From Streptomyces sp. Tue6028 (GTDB lineage: Bacteria; Actinomycetota; Actinomycetes; Streptomycetales; Streptomycetaceae), in NCBI RefSeq assembly GCF_002300165.1, contig NZ_MLCE01000032.1, forward strand, positions 130,057-194,056: a stretch of 64,000 nt of DNA, written 5' to 3'. The notes beneath the pieces are model-generated. The model was given only the letters and a program-made list of their open reading frames with translations. It was not told the DNA's origin and did no database searches. Of the stretch, positions 43,707-51,341 are shown piece by piece. Each line of letters starts with the position of its first letter. Position 1 is the first letter of the stretch. The position numbers and the translations under genes are program-made.

Positions 43707-45203
43707 ATGGTAATCACCGCGCCGCTCCCTCTTCCACGCGAGGAAGACCGGAGCGTCGAGGCCGCCGAGTCCAGAAGTCGCCGGGCGGGGCTGTGGCTCT
43801 GGCCGTTCGCCCTCACGTTCGCCCTGGTCGGTCACGGCATGGCCGACTCGCTGCTGGGCCGCGACGAACTGGTCACCCGGGACATGGTGAACCGCAGCAC
43901 CGGCCAGATCCTCGCCACTCTCCAAAACGTCGACGCCGTGCACGGCACGTATTATCTGCTGATGCACCTGTGGGTGGGGATCTTCGGGGATTCCGTCATT
44001 TCCCTGCGGCTTCCCACTGTATTGGCCGTGGCCGGAGCCGCGTCCGTCGTGAGTCTCATCGGACACCGGTTCTTCGGGTACCGTGCCGGAATTCTCGCCG
44101 GAATTCTCTTCGCGCTCGTCCCGGCAGTGAGCCGCTATGGCCAGGAAGCCCGGAGCTACGCTCTGGTGATTTTCATGGTCGCCCTGGCGACGCTCCTGTT
44201 GCTCCGTGCGCTGGACAACCCCCGCAGCCCCTGGCGATGGGCCGCCTACTCGCTCACGCTGGCCGTCGTCGGACTCCTCCACCTGATCGCCCTGTCCGTC
44301 GTGGTCGCCCATGCCTGCGTGCTCGCGGCCCAGGCGCGACAGAACCGCTCCCTGTGGTGGAAGTCCGCCCTCGCCCTCCTGGTCGCCGCCGGCTGCGTCA
44401 CCCCGGTCGTCCTGCTCGGCCGTTCCCAGGCCCATCGCCAGCTGTACTGGGTCCCGGAGCCCGACGCGTGGGCACTGCTCGCCATGCTGCGTGACGTCTT
44501 CGCCTCCGCCCTGGGCGCCGGAGCGCTGATCGCCCTTGCCCTGCTGGCCCGCTCGCCGCGCAAGGCTCCCCTGTTCCTGTGCGGTACCTGGGCCCTTCTG
44601 CCCCCCGTCCTCGTCTGGCTCGCCTCGCACGGCGAGGTCTCCTACTTCCGCAACGTCTACGTCCTCTTCACCCTCCCGGCCTGGGCGCTCCTCGCCGGCG
44701 CCGGCCTCGCCGCGGCCTCCCGTTCCCCGAGAGCCACCGCGGCCCTCGTCGTGGCGCTGGCCGTCCTCACCCTGTCCGACCAGAAGCAGATGCGGGGGCC
44801 GTACGAGCATGACGCCCCTGTGACCCTCGACTACGCGGCGGCGGCCGACGTGATCAAGCAGCGGTACCAGCCCGGAGACGCGGTCGTCTACGACCGTGCG
44901 AACACCTGGAAGCTCGACGGCGGAGTCCAGTACTACCTGCCCCACGACCTGAAGTTGCGTGACGTCTTCCTGGCCAAGACCCCCGCCGAGATCGACGACC
45001 TCTACGCGGTCGAGTGCCCCGTCCCGGTCCAGTGCCTCAAGGGCGAGCCCCGCATCTGGCTGCTGACCCAGGGCGCCGACTTCCCCTTCGCCGCCATCAA
45101 CCCGATGCAGGCGGACGCCCTGCAGCGCCAGTACAAGCTGTCCACGAGCGCGTCGGTGACGGGTATGACGGTGAGCCTGCTCGTACGCAAGGACGAGAAC
45201 TAG
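43707..45203 (+). CDS. GT-C fold membrane glycosyltransferase (GT39, protein mannosyltransferase-like)
   Basis: The 498-residue protein has an N-terminal cytoplasmic segment, about ten transmembrane helices and a C-terminal extracytoplasmic domain (about 370-498). After the first helix, SLLGRDELVTRDM holds the Asp-Glu catalytic region of GT39/PMT-type enzymes, and RYGQEARSYAL is typical of the family. These transfer sugars from polyprenyl phosphate to proteins or glycans outside the membrane. GGGAG lies eight bases before the ATG. The first 400 bases use more A/T-ending codons than neighbours. It converges on a Gly-X-Thr collagen-like gene, a possible protein acceptor. Confidence 0.82.
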   Translation: MVITAPLPLPREEDRSVEAAESRSRRAGLWLWPFALTFALVGHGMADSLLGRDELVTRDMVNRSTGQILATLQNVDAVHGTYYLLMHLWVGIFGDSVISLRLPTVLAVAGAASVVSLIGHRFFGYRAGILAGILFALVPAVSRYGQEARSYALVIFMVALATLLLLRALDNPRSPWRWAAYSLTLAVVGLLHLIALSVVVAHACVLAAQARQNRSLWWKSALALLVAAGCVTPVVLLGRSQAHRQLYWVPEPDAWALLAMLRDVFASALGAGALIALALLARSPRKAPLFLCGTWALLPPVLVWLASHGEVSYFRNVYVLFTLPAWALLAGAGLAAASRSPRATAALVVALAVLTLSDQKQMRGPYEHDAPVTLDYAAAADVIKQRYQPGDAVVYDRANTWKLDGGVQYYLPHDLKLRDVFLAKTPAEIDDLYAVECPVPVQCLKGEPRIWLLTQGADFPFAAINPMQADALQRQYKLSTSASVTGMTVSLLVRKDEN

Positions 45204-45222
45204 TCCGTTCCGAGATGCCTCA

Positions 45223-45263
45223 AGGGGCGTCCGACGGTCTGTCACGACCCGTCGGACGCCCCT
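45223..45263. terminator. 15-bp hairpin between the GT-C and collagen-like genes
   Basis: AGGGGCGTCCGACGG pairs perfectly with CCGTCGGACGCCCCT over an 11-base loop, midway between two convergent stops. It is a strong terminator candidate for both. Confidence 0.75.
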
Positions 45264-45320
45264 CATGCGGTGTGCCGGCCGGTTGGACTCATGCCGCGCG
45301 AGCCGTGCGCATCAGACCGG

Positions 45321-46235
45321 TCACGGGATGGGGGTGATGTCCCGCCCGCCGTTCACCGCGCCGGCTTCAGGCTGGAGGTTGAGCTCGACCCAGGGTTGGT
45401 CGCAGGTCAGGTCGATCGGGTCGTTTCCGACGTTCACCACGCAGGTCGTCTCCCAGACCTGTCCCGTCGTGGTGACGGTGTCGATCTTGATGGCACCGCT
45501 CTGGCCCTGACCCTGGTTCTGGCCGTTGATGGAAACCCCACAGGGAGTGCCGATGGGGAACCCGTTCGGGTCCTCCCCACCGTTGGGGTAGTCGTCGTTG
45601 CCGCTGAGGTCGGTCCAGAGGAAGTTCCGGGGGTCGCTGCCCCGGAGGTCGTGGACACCTGCGTACACGATTCCGGCGGCCTCGGTGGCACGGAGCTCGA
45701 AGTTGTTCGAGTCCTGCTGAGCGTCGATGTCGGAGCACGGCCCCGTCGCTCCCGTGGCGCCCGTGCCGCCGGTCGCGCCCGTCCCGCCGGTGGCTCCGGT
45801 GCCGCCGGTCGCACCCGTGTCGCCCGTGGCTCCGGTGCCGCCGGTCGCACCCGTGTCACCGGTGGCTCCGGTGCCGCCGGTCGCACCCGTGTCACCGGTG
45901 GCTCCGGTGCCGCCAGTGGCGCCCGTGTCGCCCGTGGCGCCGGTCGCCCCCGTGGCGCCGGTGGCACCCGTCGCGCCCTTGCACTTGTCCTTGCCGTCCT
46001 CGCCGTACGGCACGGTGGACTTCGTCTTGTCGGGCTTCGACTCGTCCTTGCAGTTGTCGCCGCCGGAGCGGCTCGTCGCAGTGGCGTGGTCGCTCACGGC
46101 CCGTGCCGAAGCGGCGGCGGGGCTCACCACGCTGGTCGCCAGGACCAGAGCGAGGGAGGCCACCATTCCGGCCTTCTTGAACCTGTCCCGCGCCAGCGGC
46201 CCGAGAAGTGAAGTCGTCCTGTACTCAGGACTCAT
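45321..46235 (-). CDS. secreted collagen-like protein with Gly-X-Thr repeats
   Basis: The 304-residue product begins MSPEYRTT, eight bases after AAGGAG. A basic region and hydrophobic segment (about 20-45) form a Sec signal peptide ending near SPAAASA. A charged linker with two Cys leads into about 26 consecutive Gly-X-Thr triplets (X is Ala, Gly or Asp), then GPC and a 145-residue C-terminal domain with three more cysteines. There is no hydroxyproline-type GPP sequence. The repeat should form a collagen triple helix outside the cell. Thr at every third position is typical of O-glycosylated bacterial collagens such as BclA. No sortase or membrane anchor is seen at the C-terminus. Confidence 0.85.
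   Translation of the reverse strand: MSPEYRTTSLLGPLARDRFKKAGMVASLALVLATSVVSPAAASARAVSDHATATSRSGGDNCKDESKPDKTKSTVPYGEDGKDKCKGATGATGATGATGATGDTGATGGTGATGDTGATGGTGATGDTGATGGTGATGDTGATGGTGATGGTGATGGTGATGATGPCSDIDAQQDSNNFELRATEAAGIVYAGVHDLRGSDPRNFLWTDLSGNDDYPNGGEDPNGFPIGTPCGVSINGQNQGQGQSGAIKIDTVTTTGQVWETTCVVNVGNDPIDLTCDQPWVELNLQPEAGAVNGGRDITPIP
45790..45933 (-). repeat. four 36-bp tandem repeats encoding the collagen-like region
   Basis: GTGGCTCCGGTGCCGCC recurs at 45790, 45826, 45862 and 45898, exactly 36 bases apart, encoding 12-residue units of four triplets (GDT-GAT-GGT-GAT). The units are nearly identical, so the number probably varies among strains through slippage or recombination. Confidence 0.9.
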
Positions 46236-46597
46236 CAGGGTGCTCCTTGCCTCATCAGGTCCGGGTGATGTCCCGAATCCGAGTGCGAGGTTGGACCCTG
46301 AGCGACCGGTCATGGTGTGAGCCCCGGCGCAACACGGCTTTTTTCCATAGATTGGTCTAACTCGTGCGTTCTGATGGCTCAGTCTTCGGGCCACCAGCCC
46401 CAGTTGGCCCCAGGTGCGGCCGTTCGGGGGCACCTCCGGGCCCCTCCCGCGGGTCGGCCGGCCGACGTCGATCCGGTCATGTCATATTGCTGCGGTTGTA
46501 TCCGACGCTGCATGAGGCGCACTGCCCGGACGCCGACTCCGCCGTGAGACAGGCGGCTGCCACGGATGGGGCGAGGCGGAGTACTGGAGGACGGCGG
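46236..46597. other. gene-free region between the collagen-like and Nudix genes
   Basis: No gene is supported. The part next to the collagen-like start has CCTGATGAG twice, 20 bases apart, around its ribosome site. Near 46340-46360 an AT-rich stretch with ATTGGTCTAA partly resembles the left half of DasR-type sites (TGGTCTAGACCA), but the right half does not match. Confidence 0.45.
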
Positions 46598-47089
46598 TCA
46601 GCCCACCCGGTGGCCGTTCTCCAGCTCCACCGTGCCCCCGCCGTCCGCCAGGACGTCGAGGGCGGCCAGGACCCGTCGGCCCAGGGCGCCCGGCAGATGG
46701 TCGGTCAGCTCCTCGCGCGGCACCAGACGCCAGGACAGCAGTTCCTCCTCCTGGAGGCGGATCGACTTGAGCGCGCTCTCGTCGAGGACGCCGCCGTCGT
46801 ACAGATAGGCCACCAGCGGGGGCCGCGCCGTCCCGTGCACCCAGTCGACCGCGAGCAGCCGGCCCAGGCCGACGTCCAGACCGATCTCCTCGGCGGTCTC
46901 CCGGCGCGCGCCCTGCCTCGGGGTCTCCCCGTCGTCCGACTCGACGGTGCCGCCCGGCAGGGCCCAGCCCTCCCGGTAGTTCGGTTCGACGAGCAGCACC
47001 CGCCCCTCGGCGTCGCGGAACAGGGCGGCCGCCCCGGCGAGGATGCGGGGCAGACCCGCGATGTACGTGGCGAAGTCCGGAGTGGTCAT
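46598..47089 (-). CDS. Nudix hydrolase
   Basis: The 163-residue protein has a Nudix box, GGTVES through ETPRQGARRETAEEIGL. The E-X7-RE-X2-EE-X-G-L part is exact. The spacing between the leading glycines and the first Glu is two residues longer (extra DD) than the textbook G-X5-E. Nudix enzymes cleave nucleoside diphosphates linked to another group, such as ADP-ribose, NADH or oxidised nucleotides. An ADP-ribosylglycohydrolase gene lies 126 bases upstream on the same strand, which favours ADP-ribose as substrate, but this is contextual. Confidence 0.87.
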   Translation of the reverse strand: MTTPDFATYIAGLPRILAGAAALFRDAEGRVLLVEPNYREGWALPGGTVESDDGETPRQGARRETAEEIGLDVGLGRLLAVDWVHGTARPPLVAYLYDGGVLDESALKSIRLQEEELLSWRLVPREELTDHLPGALGRRVLAALDVLADGGGTVELENGHRVG

Positions 47090-47168
47090 GCCCGAAGGGT
47101 AACCAGCCTGCGCCGCCCGTCCCCGGACTCACCGGCGCGAAGTGCGAGCTCAGCCGCGTGAGTTCGGC

Positions 47169-47208
47169 CACCGGCCGAGCTGCCCACCGGCCGAGCTGCC
47201 CACCGGCC
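47169..47208. repeat. 16-bp tandem repeat, about 2.5 copies
   Basis: CACCGGCCGAGCTGCC is repeated directly between the ADP-ribosylglycohydrolase and Nudix genes. It is non-coding and short; adjacent copies could form GGCCG/CGGCC hairpins. Confidence 0.5.
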
Positions 47209-47215
47209 CAGGGGC

Positions 47216-48295
47216 TCAGGAACCGTTGCCGGCCTCTGCGAGAGCGACCGTGCGGGACGCGAGCTCACTGATCCGCACCCCGTCGAAGCCGAACACCGCA
47301 CTGCGCACGGTGTCCTCCAGAGGGTCCTTCCACTGCTCCGGAACCGCGTCCGCCCCGCACAGGACCCCGGCGACCGAGCCCGCCGTCGCGCCGTTCGAGT
47401 CGGTGTCCAGGCCGCCGCGGACGGTCAGCGTGATGGTGCGGGTGAAGTCCCCGTCGCCGTAGAGCAGCCCCGCCGTGAGGACCGCGGCGTTCGGGACGGT
47501 GTGGATCCAGCCGAGGCCCGCGGTCTCCTCGGCGACCGTGCTGAGCGTGTCCTCCCAGGTCATCCGGGTCTCGTGGAGCGTGAGCACCCGGCGCACCGTG
47601 CGGGCGAGGCGGCTGCTCGCGGGGATCACCGTCAGCGCCGTGTCCAGTGCGTGCCGCACGGTCGGTGCCGTGAACGCGGCCGAGACCAGCGCGGCCGCCC
47701 ACATCGCCCCGTACACGCCGTTGCCGGTGTGCGACAGGACGGCGTCCCGGCGGGCCAGAGCCGCGGCGCGGCGCGGAAGACCAGGACAGGTCCAGCCGTA
47801 GACGTCGGCGCGGATGAGCGCCCCGATCCACTCCTGGTACGGATTGTCGTAGGTGGCCGTCAGTGGCGGTTTCAGTCCGTTCGCGAGGTTGCGGTACGCG
47901 GCGCGCTCCGCCGTGAACGTCTGCAGATACGGCAGCCGCAGCAGCCACAGGTCGCCCACCTGCTCGGTGCTGAAGGAGAACCCGTGGGTCTCCAGCAGGT
48001 CCAGCCCGAGGATCGCGTAGTCCACGTCGTCGTCACGGCAGCTGCCGTGGATACGGCCGCGCACGCAACTCCGCCACTCCGGGCGCAGCGCGAACTCCTC
48101 GCCGTTGCCGTCATCGGCCGGCTCGGGGAGGTAGTCGGTGAGCGGCAGGGCCGCGGCCTGCCGCAGATAGCGGTCGATGCGATCCCGCGTCCAGTGGTCG
48201 CCCTGCTCGACCGGTTTGCCGAGCATGTTGCCCGCGATCCGGCCCAGCCAGCCCCCGAGGACGCGGTCCGCGAGCTCAGTGCCCACAGGGGTCAT
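47216..48295 (-). CDS. ADP-ribosylglycohydrolase-family protein
   Basis: The 359-residue protein has the all-helical ADP-ribosyl-[dinitrogen reductase] hydrolase/ARH fold. It has GGWLGRIAGNMLGKPVEQ at the start, the metal-binding acidic cluster SCRDDDVDYAI near residue 90, TGNGVYGAMWAA, and the C-terminal GGLDTDSNGATAGSVAG with the metal-binding Asp pair. It may remove ADP-ribose from protein Arg or Ser, or from another ADP-ribosylated molecule. Pairing with a Nudix hydrolase gene suggests released ADP-ribose is then broken down. No ADP-ribosyltransferase is seen in the window. Confidence 0.87.
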   Translation of the reverse strand: MTPVGTELADRVLGGWLGRIAGNMLGKPVEQGDHWTRDRIDRYLRQAAALPLTDYLPEPADDGNGEEFALRPEWRSCVRGRIHGSCRDDDVDYAILGLDLLETHGFSFSTEQVGDLWLLRLPYLQTFTAERAAYRNLANGLKPPLTATYDNPYQEWIGALIRADVYGWTCPGLPRRAAALARRDAVLSHTGNGVYGAMWAAALVSAAFTAPTVRHALDTALTVIPASSRLARTVRRVLTLHETRMTWEDTLSTVAEETAGLGWIHTVPNAAVLTAGLLYGDGDFTRTITLTVRGGLDTDSNGATAGSVAGVLCGADAVPEQWKDPLEDTVRSAVFGFDGVRISELASRTVALAEAGNGS

Positions 48296-48633
48296 AGCTC
48301 CGGTTTACCCAATTACGGGCGGCCGCGCGCGGTGTTCGGCGAGGCTGGTGCCTCCGGGCGCCGGACCATTTCGCCGCGTCGCACGCCCCGGGCCGCCGGA
48401 CGCCGCCGGGTGCCGGCCCCTTGCGGCGCGGACCGGGCCGTGCCGCCGTGATCCATGGACCGGACCCCGGGGGCCGTGCCGCCGTGATCCACGGATCGGA
48501 CCGTCGCGGTCCACGGAGCGGGACGGTTCCGGCAGGTGGGCGGGGCATGACGGCGGGGGCTTCCTCCGGTTAAGGTCGCAGCGGCGCGACTGCCTTGACG
48601 TGAGCAAGGCCCGGAAAGCAAGGGGAATGCAAG
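48296..48633. other. gene-free region with a 36-bp-spaced direct repeat
   Basis: Bases 48435-48466 and 48471-48502 (GGGCCGTGCCGCCGTGATCC and following) match at 30 of 32 positions, with centres 36 bases apart. Neither frame looks coding. The region contains the divergent promoters of the ADP-ribosylglycohydrolase and glycerate kinase genes; no clear -10/-35 pair could be chosen. Confidence 0.45.
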
Positions 48634-49785
48634 GTGGCGGACGCTGCAGTGAATCGGACCCCGCGTGTGCTCATCGCCGCGGACAAGTTCAAGGGATCGC
48701 TGACGGCCGTGCAGGTCGCGGAACGGGTGACGGCCGGACTGCGCCGGGTCGCGCCGCGCGCCGAGGTCGAGGCGCTGCCCGTGGCCGACGGAGGCGACGG
48801 GACCGTGGACGCGGCGGTCGCGGCCGGGTTCGAGCGGCGCGAGCTGCGCGTCGCGGGGCCGCTCGGCGACGAGGTGACCGCTGCGTACGCGCTGCGCGGA
48901 GACACCGCCGTGGTCGAGATGGCCGAGGCGAGCGGGCTGCAGCGGCTGCCCGCCGGGGTCTTCGCGCCGCTCACCGCGTCGACGTACGGCTCGGGCGAAT
49001 TGCTGCGCGCCGCGCTGGACGCCGGTGCGCGCACCATCGTGTTCGGCGTCGGCGGCAGCGCCACGACCGACGGCGGCGCGGGCATGCTGGCCGCGCTGGG
49101 AGCGCGCTTCCTGGACGCGGACGGCGAGCCGGTCGCACCCGGCGGCGCGGCGCTGCGCGACGTGGCGAGCGCGGACCTCTCCGCGCTGGACGCCCGGCTT
49201 TCCTCGGTCGACTTCGTGCTCGCCAGTGACGTGGACAACCCGCTGACGGGGCCCAAGGGCGCCCCGGCCGTCTACGGCCCCCAGAAGGGTGCGAGCCCCG
49301 ACGACGTGGCCACTCTCGACGCCGCGCTCGCGCACTTCGCCACGGTCCTGGAGAAGGCGATCGGTGCCCGGGCCGCCGAGTACGCGGCGGCGCCCGGCGC
49401 CGGTGCGGCGGGCGGCATCGGGTACGGGGCGCTCGTCCTCGGGGCCCGCTTCCGTCCCGGCATCGAGGTCATGCTCGACGTCCTCGGCTTCGCCCCGGCC
49501 CTCGACCGCGCCGACCTCGTCGTCACCGGTGAGGGCTCGCTCGACGAGCAGACCCTGCACGGCAAGGCCCCGGCCGGCGTCGCCGCCGCCGCACGCGCGG
49601 CGGGCAAGGAGGTCGTCGCGGTCTGCGGGCGCCTCGCCCTTCCTCCCGAGGTGCTCGGACAGGCCGGCATCAGGCGGGCGTACGCGCTGACGGAGGTCGA
49701 GCCCGACGTCGCGAAGTGCATCGCGGACGCCGGCCCCATCCTGGAGCGGGTCGCGGAGAACATCGGGCGGGACTTCCTCGGCTGA
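48634..49785 (+). CDS. glxK: glycerate kinase
   Basis: The 383-residue protein matches the GlxK/GarK glycerate-2-kinase type I family: ADKFKGSLTAVQVAERV at the start, PVADGGDGTVDA, VEMAEASGLQRL, FGVGGSATTDGGAGML and VTGEGSLDEQTLHGKAP. It phosphorylates D-glycerate to 2-phosphoglycerate, linking glyoxylate or serine breakdown to glycolysis. GTG start is seven bases after GGGGA. It stands alone, without glyoxylate carboligase or tartronate semialdehyde reductase genes nearby. Confidence 0.93.
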   Translation: MADAAVNRTPRVLIAADKFKGSLTAVQVAERVTAGLRRVAPRAEVEALPVADGGDGTVDAAVAAGFERRELRVAGPLGDEVTAAYALRGDTAVVEMAEASGLQRLPAGVFAPLTASTYGSGELLRAALDAGARTIVFGVGGSATTDGGAGMLAALGARFLDADGEPVAPGGAALRDVASADLSALDARLSSVDFVLASDVDNPLTGPKGAPAVYGPQKGASPDDVATLDAALAHFATVLEKAIGARAAEYAAAPGAGAAGGIGYGALVLGARFRPGIEVMLDVLGFAPALDRADLVVTGEGSLDEQTLHGKAPAGVAAAARAAGKEVVAVCGRLALPPEVLGQAGIRRAYALTEVEPDVAKCIADAGPILERVAENIGRDFLG

Positions 49786-49950
49786 GACGCCGTGAGGGGG
49801 CCGCGGCCGGGGCAGTGATCCTCCCCGAGACGGCGGGCCCTCTGCCGGGGGCAGTGCTCTCCGGGTACGGGCGATGCCGGCGCGGGCCGGAGGGGCGGGA
49901 TCCGTGGTGCGGGGGCGGCGCTCGCCCCGGCCGGAGGGGTCCGTGCCGCC

Positions 49951-51162
49951 TCAGGCCGCCGCCCCGCCCCCGGCCAGCCGGTACGCGTCCAGCGCCAGCG
50001 TCATCTCGATCAGGTCGCGGGGCCGGGCCAGGGATCTCGACGTCAGCTGTTCCAGCCGCCGCAGCCGGTTGAAGACCGTGTTGCGGTGGCAGTACAGCTG
50101 CCCTGCCGCCCGGCCCGCGGAGCCTTCGCAGGCCAGCCACACGTCGAGCGTCTCCAGCAGCACCGCCCGGTCCGCCGGGTCCAGCGCCAGCAGCTCGCCG
50201 AACACGTCCGACACGAGCTGCCCCGCCAGCTCCGGCTGGCTCACCACCAGCGCCGTCGGCATCCGCCGGTCGAGGCGTACGACATGTGTCGCGTCCGGCG
50301 GACAGGTGCGTAACGCCAGCTCGGCCATCCGCCGCGCCCGGCCCAGCTCGGCGAGGCCCGACACCACCGGACTGATGCCACCCGGCCCCGCATGGCGTCC
50401 GTCCAGCAGCTGCGCCACGGCGTCCAGGCCCTGCCCCGGGCCCAGCGCGACCACACCGACCTCGCAGTCCGTCCGCATCCGCCAGATGAAACGCAGACCC
50501 GCTCCCCGCATGGGCCGGGGGAACGCGTCCCGTCCGTCGCGGCGGTCGGGCCGCAGCACCACCACGGCGTACGGCCCCTGCTCCGGCAGGTCGAGCCCCG
50601 CGGCGGCCCGCGCCGCCAGCCCGGGCGCCTCCTTGCCTTCGAGCAGGGCGTCGAGCAGGGCCTGCAACTGCTCGTCGGTGCGGCGCCGCAGCTCCTTCTC
50701 GGTCGCGAGGTAGGCATCGGAGGCGACGGCGGCCTGCGCGTCCACGGCCGCCCACACCATCGTCGCGGACCGCATCAGCACCGCGAGCCGTTCCGGCTCC
50801 CGGCCCGCGGCCCCCTCCAGCAGCGCGTCCCACACGAGATAGCCCGCGGCACGGTAGGCGTGGACGAGGAGTTCCAGAGGGAGTCCCTGCTGAGCGCGGC
50901 GGCGCCCCGCGTCCTCGGCGTGCTCCAGATCGCGGCGCGGGGAGTCCCGCGGTGCCGAGATCGTCTGGATGCCGATGCGCATCGCCGTCTCCGCCTCCTG
51001 CCACTGCTGGTCGTACGGCAGCACCTGCCCGTAGACCGGTGAGTGCTCGGCGAGCTGACGCAGGTGCTCGTCGACGAGCTCGGGCAGTCGCTCCAGCAGC
51101 GCCGTGCAGGACTCCCCGAGCAGTTTCCAGTCATGACCGGTCCGCGGTCTGCGCCGTCCCAT
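49951..51162 (-). CDS. PucR/CdaR-like transcriptional regulator
   Basis: The 403-residue protein has an N-terminal helical region (LLERLPELVDEHLRQLAEHS), a middle GGDEF-like part and a C-terminal HTH_30 (GSAGRAAGQLYCHRNTVFNRLRRLEQLTSRSL). It lacks the N-terminal purine-catabolism domain of the PucR protein at 11.3 kb. It is divergent from the branched-chain-type ABC importer operon, with a perfect 18-bp palindrome in between, so it is the likely regulator of that operon and responds to the imported compound or a product. Its start (MGRRRP) is preferred over a long upstream extension that crosses the promoter. Confidence 0.83.
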   Translation of the reverse strand: MGRRRPRTGHDWKLLGESCTALLERLPELVDEHLRQLAEHSPVYGQVLPYDQQWQEAETAMRIGIQTISAPRDSPRRDLEHAEDAGRRRAQQGLPLELLVHAYRAAGYLVWDALLEGAAGREPERLAVLMRSATMVWAAVDAQAAVASDAYLATEKELRRRTDEQLQALLDALLEGKEAPGLAARAAAGLDLPEQGPYAVVVLRPDRRDGRDAFPRPMRGAGLRFIWRMRTDCEVGVVALGPGQGLDAVAQLLDGRHAGPGGISPVVSGLAELGRARRMAELALRTCPPDATHVVRLDRRMPTALVVSQPELAGQLVSDVFGELLALDPADRAVLLETLDVWLACEGSAGRAAGQLYCHRNTVFNRLRRLEQLTSRSLARPRDLIEMTLALDAYRLAGGGAAA

Positions 51163-51214
51163 GGCCGGAGGATGCCACCGCGGCACCCTGCCGGACAGGC
51201 CCCTGACACGCGGT

Positions 51215-51232
51215 GTTGTGCGCGCGCACAAC
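51215..51232. promoter_or_regulatory. perfect 18-bp palindrome GTTGTGCGCGCGCACAAC
   Basis: This fully symmetric site sits between the divergent PucR-like regulator and liv operon, 53 bases from the regulator start and 110 from livF. It is the obvious operator. The alternating GC core could also adopt unusual DNA structure, but regulator binding is the simpler reading. Confidence 0.65.
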
Positions 51233-51341
51233 CGGCCGACGTCACCTCTGGGCTCCCGCCGCGTTTCGTCCGCACCCCGTGGACGGGCGTCCCCGCCGGT
51301 GCTGAGGTGAGCGCCACACCGAGCGAGGAAAGGGAGGTGCC

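Noticed and set aside
45790..45933. 36-bp repeats as a possible CRISPR array
   Set aside because: The repeats are contiguous with no spacers and encode in-frame collagen triplets.
45727..46320. Plus-strand PVAPV-repeat protein opposite the collagen-like gene
   Set aside because: It is the antisense reading of the Gly-X-Thr repeat, without signal peptide or ribosome site; the minus strand has both.
46351..46365. Possible DasR (dre) site, ATTGGTCTAACTCGT
   Set aside because: Only the left half matches TGGTCTAGACCA; the right half is wrong and the distance to the collagen-like start is over 100 bases.
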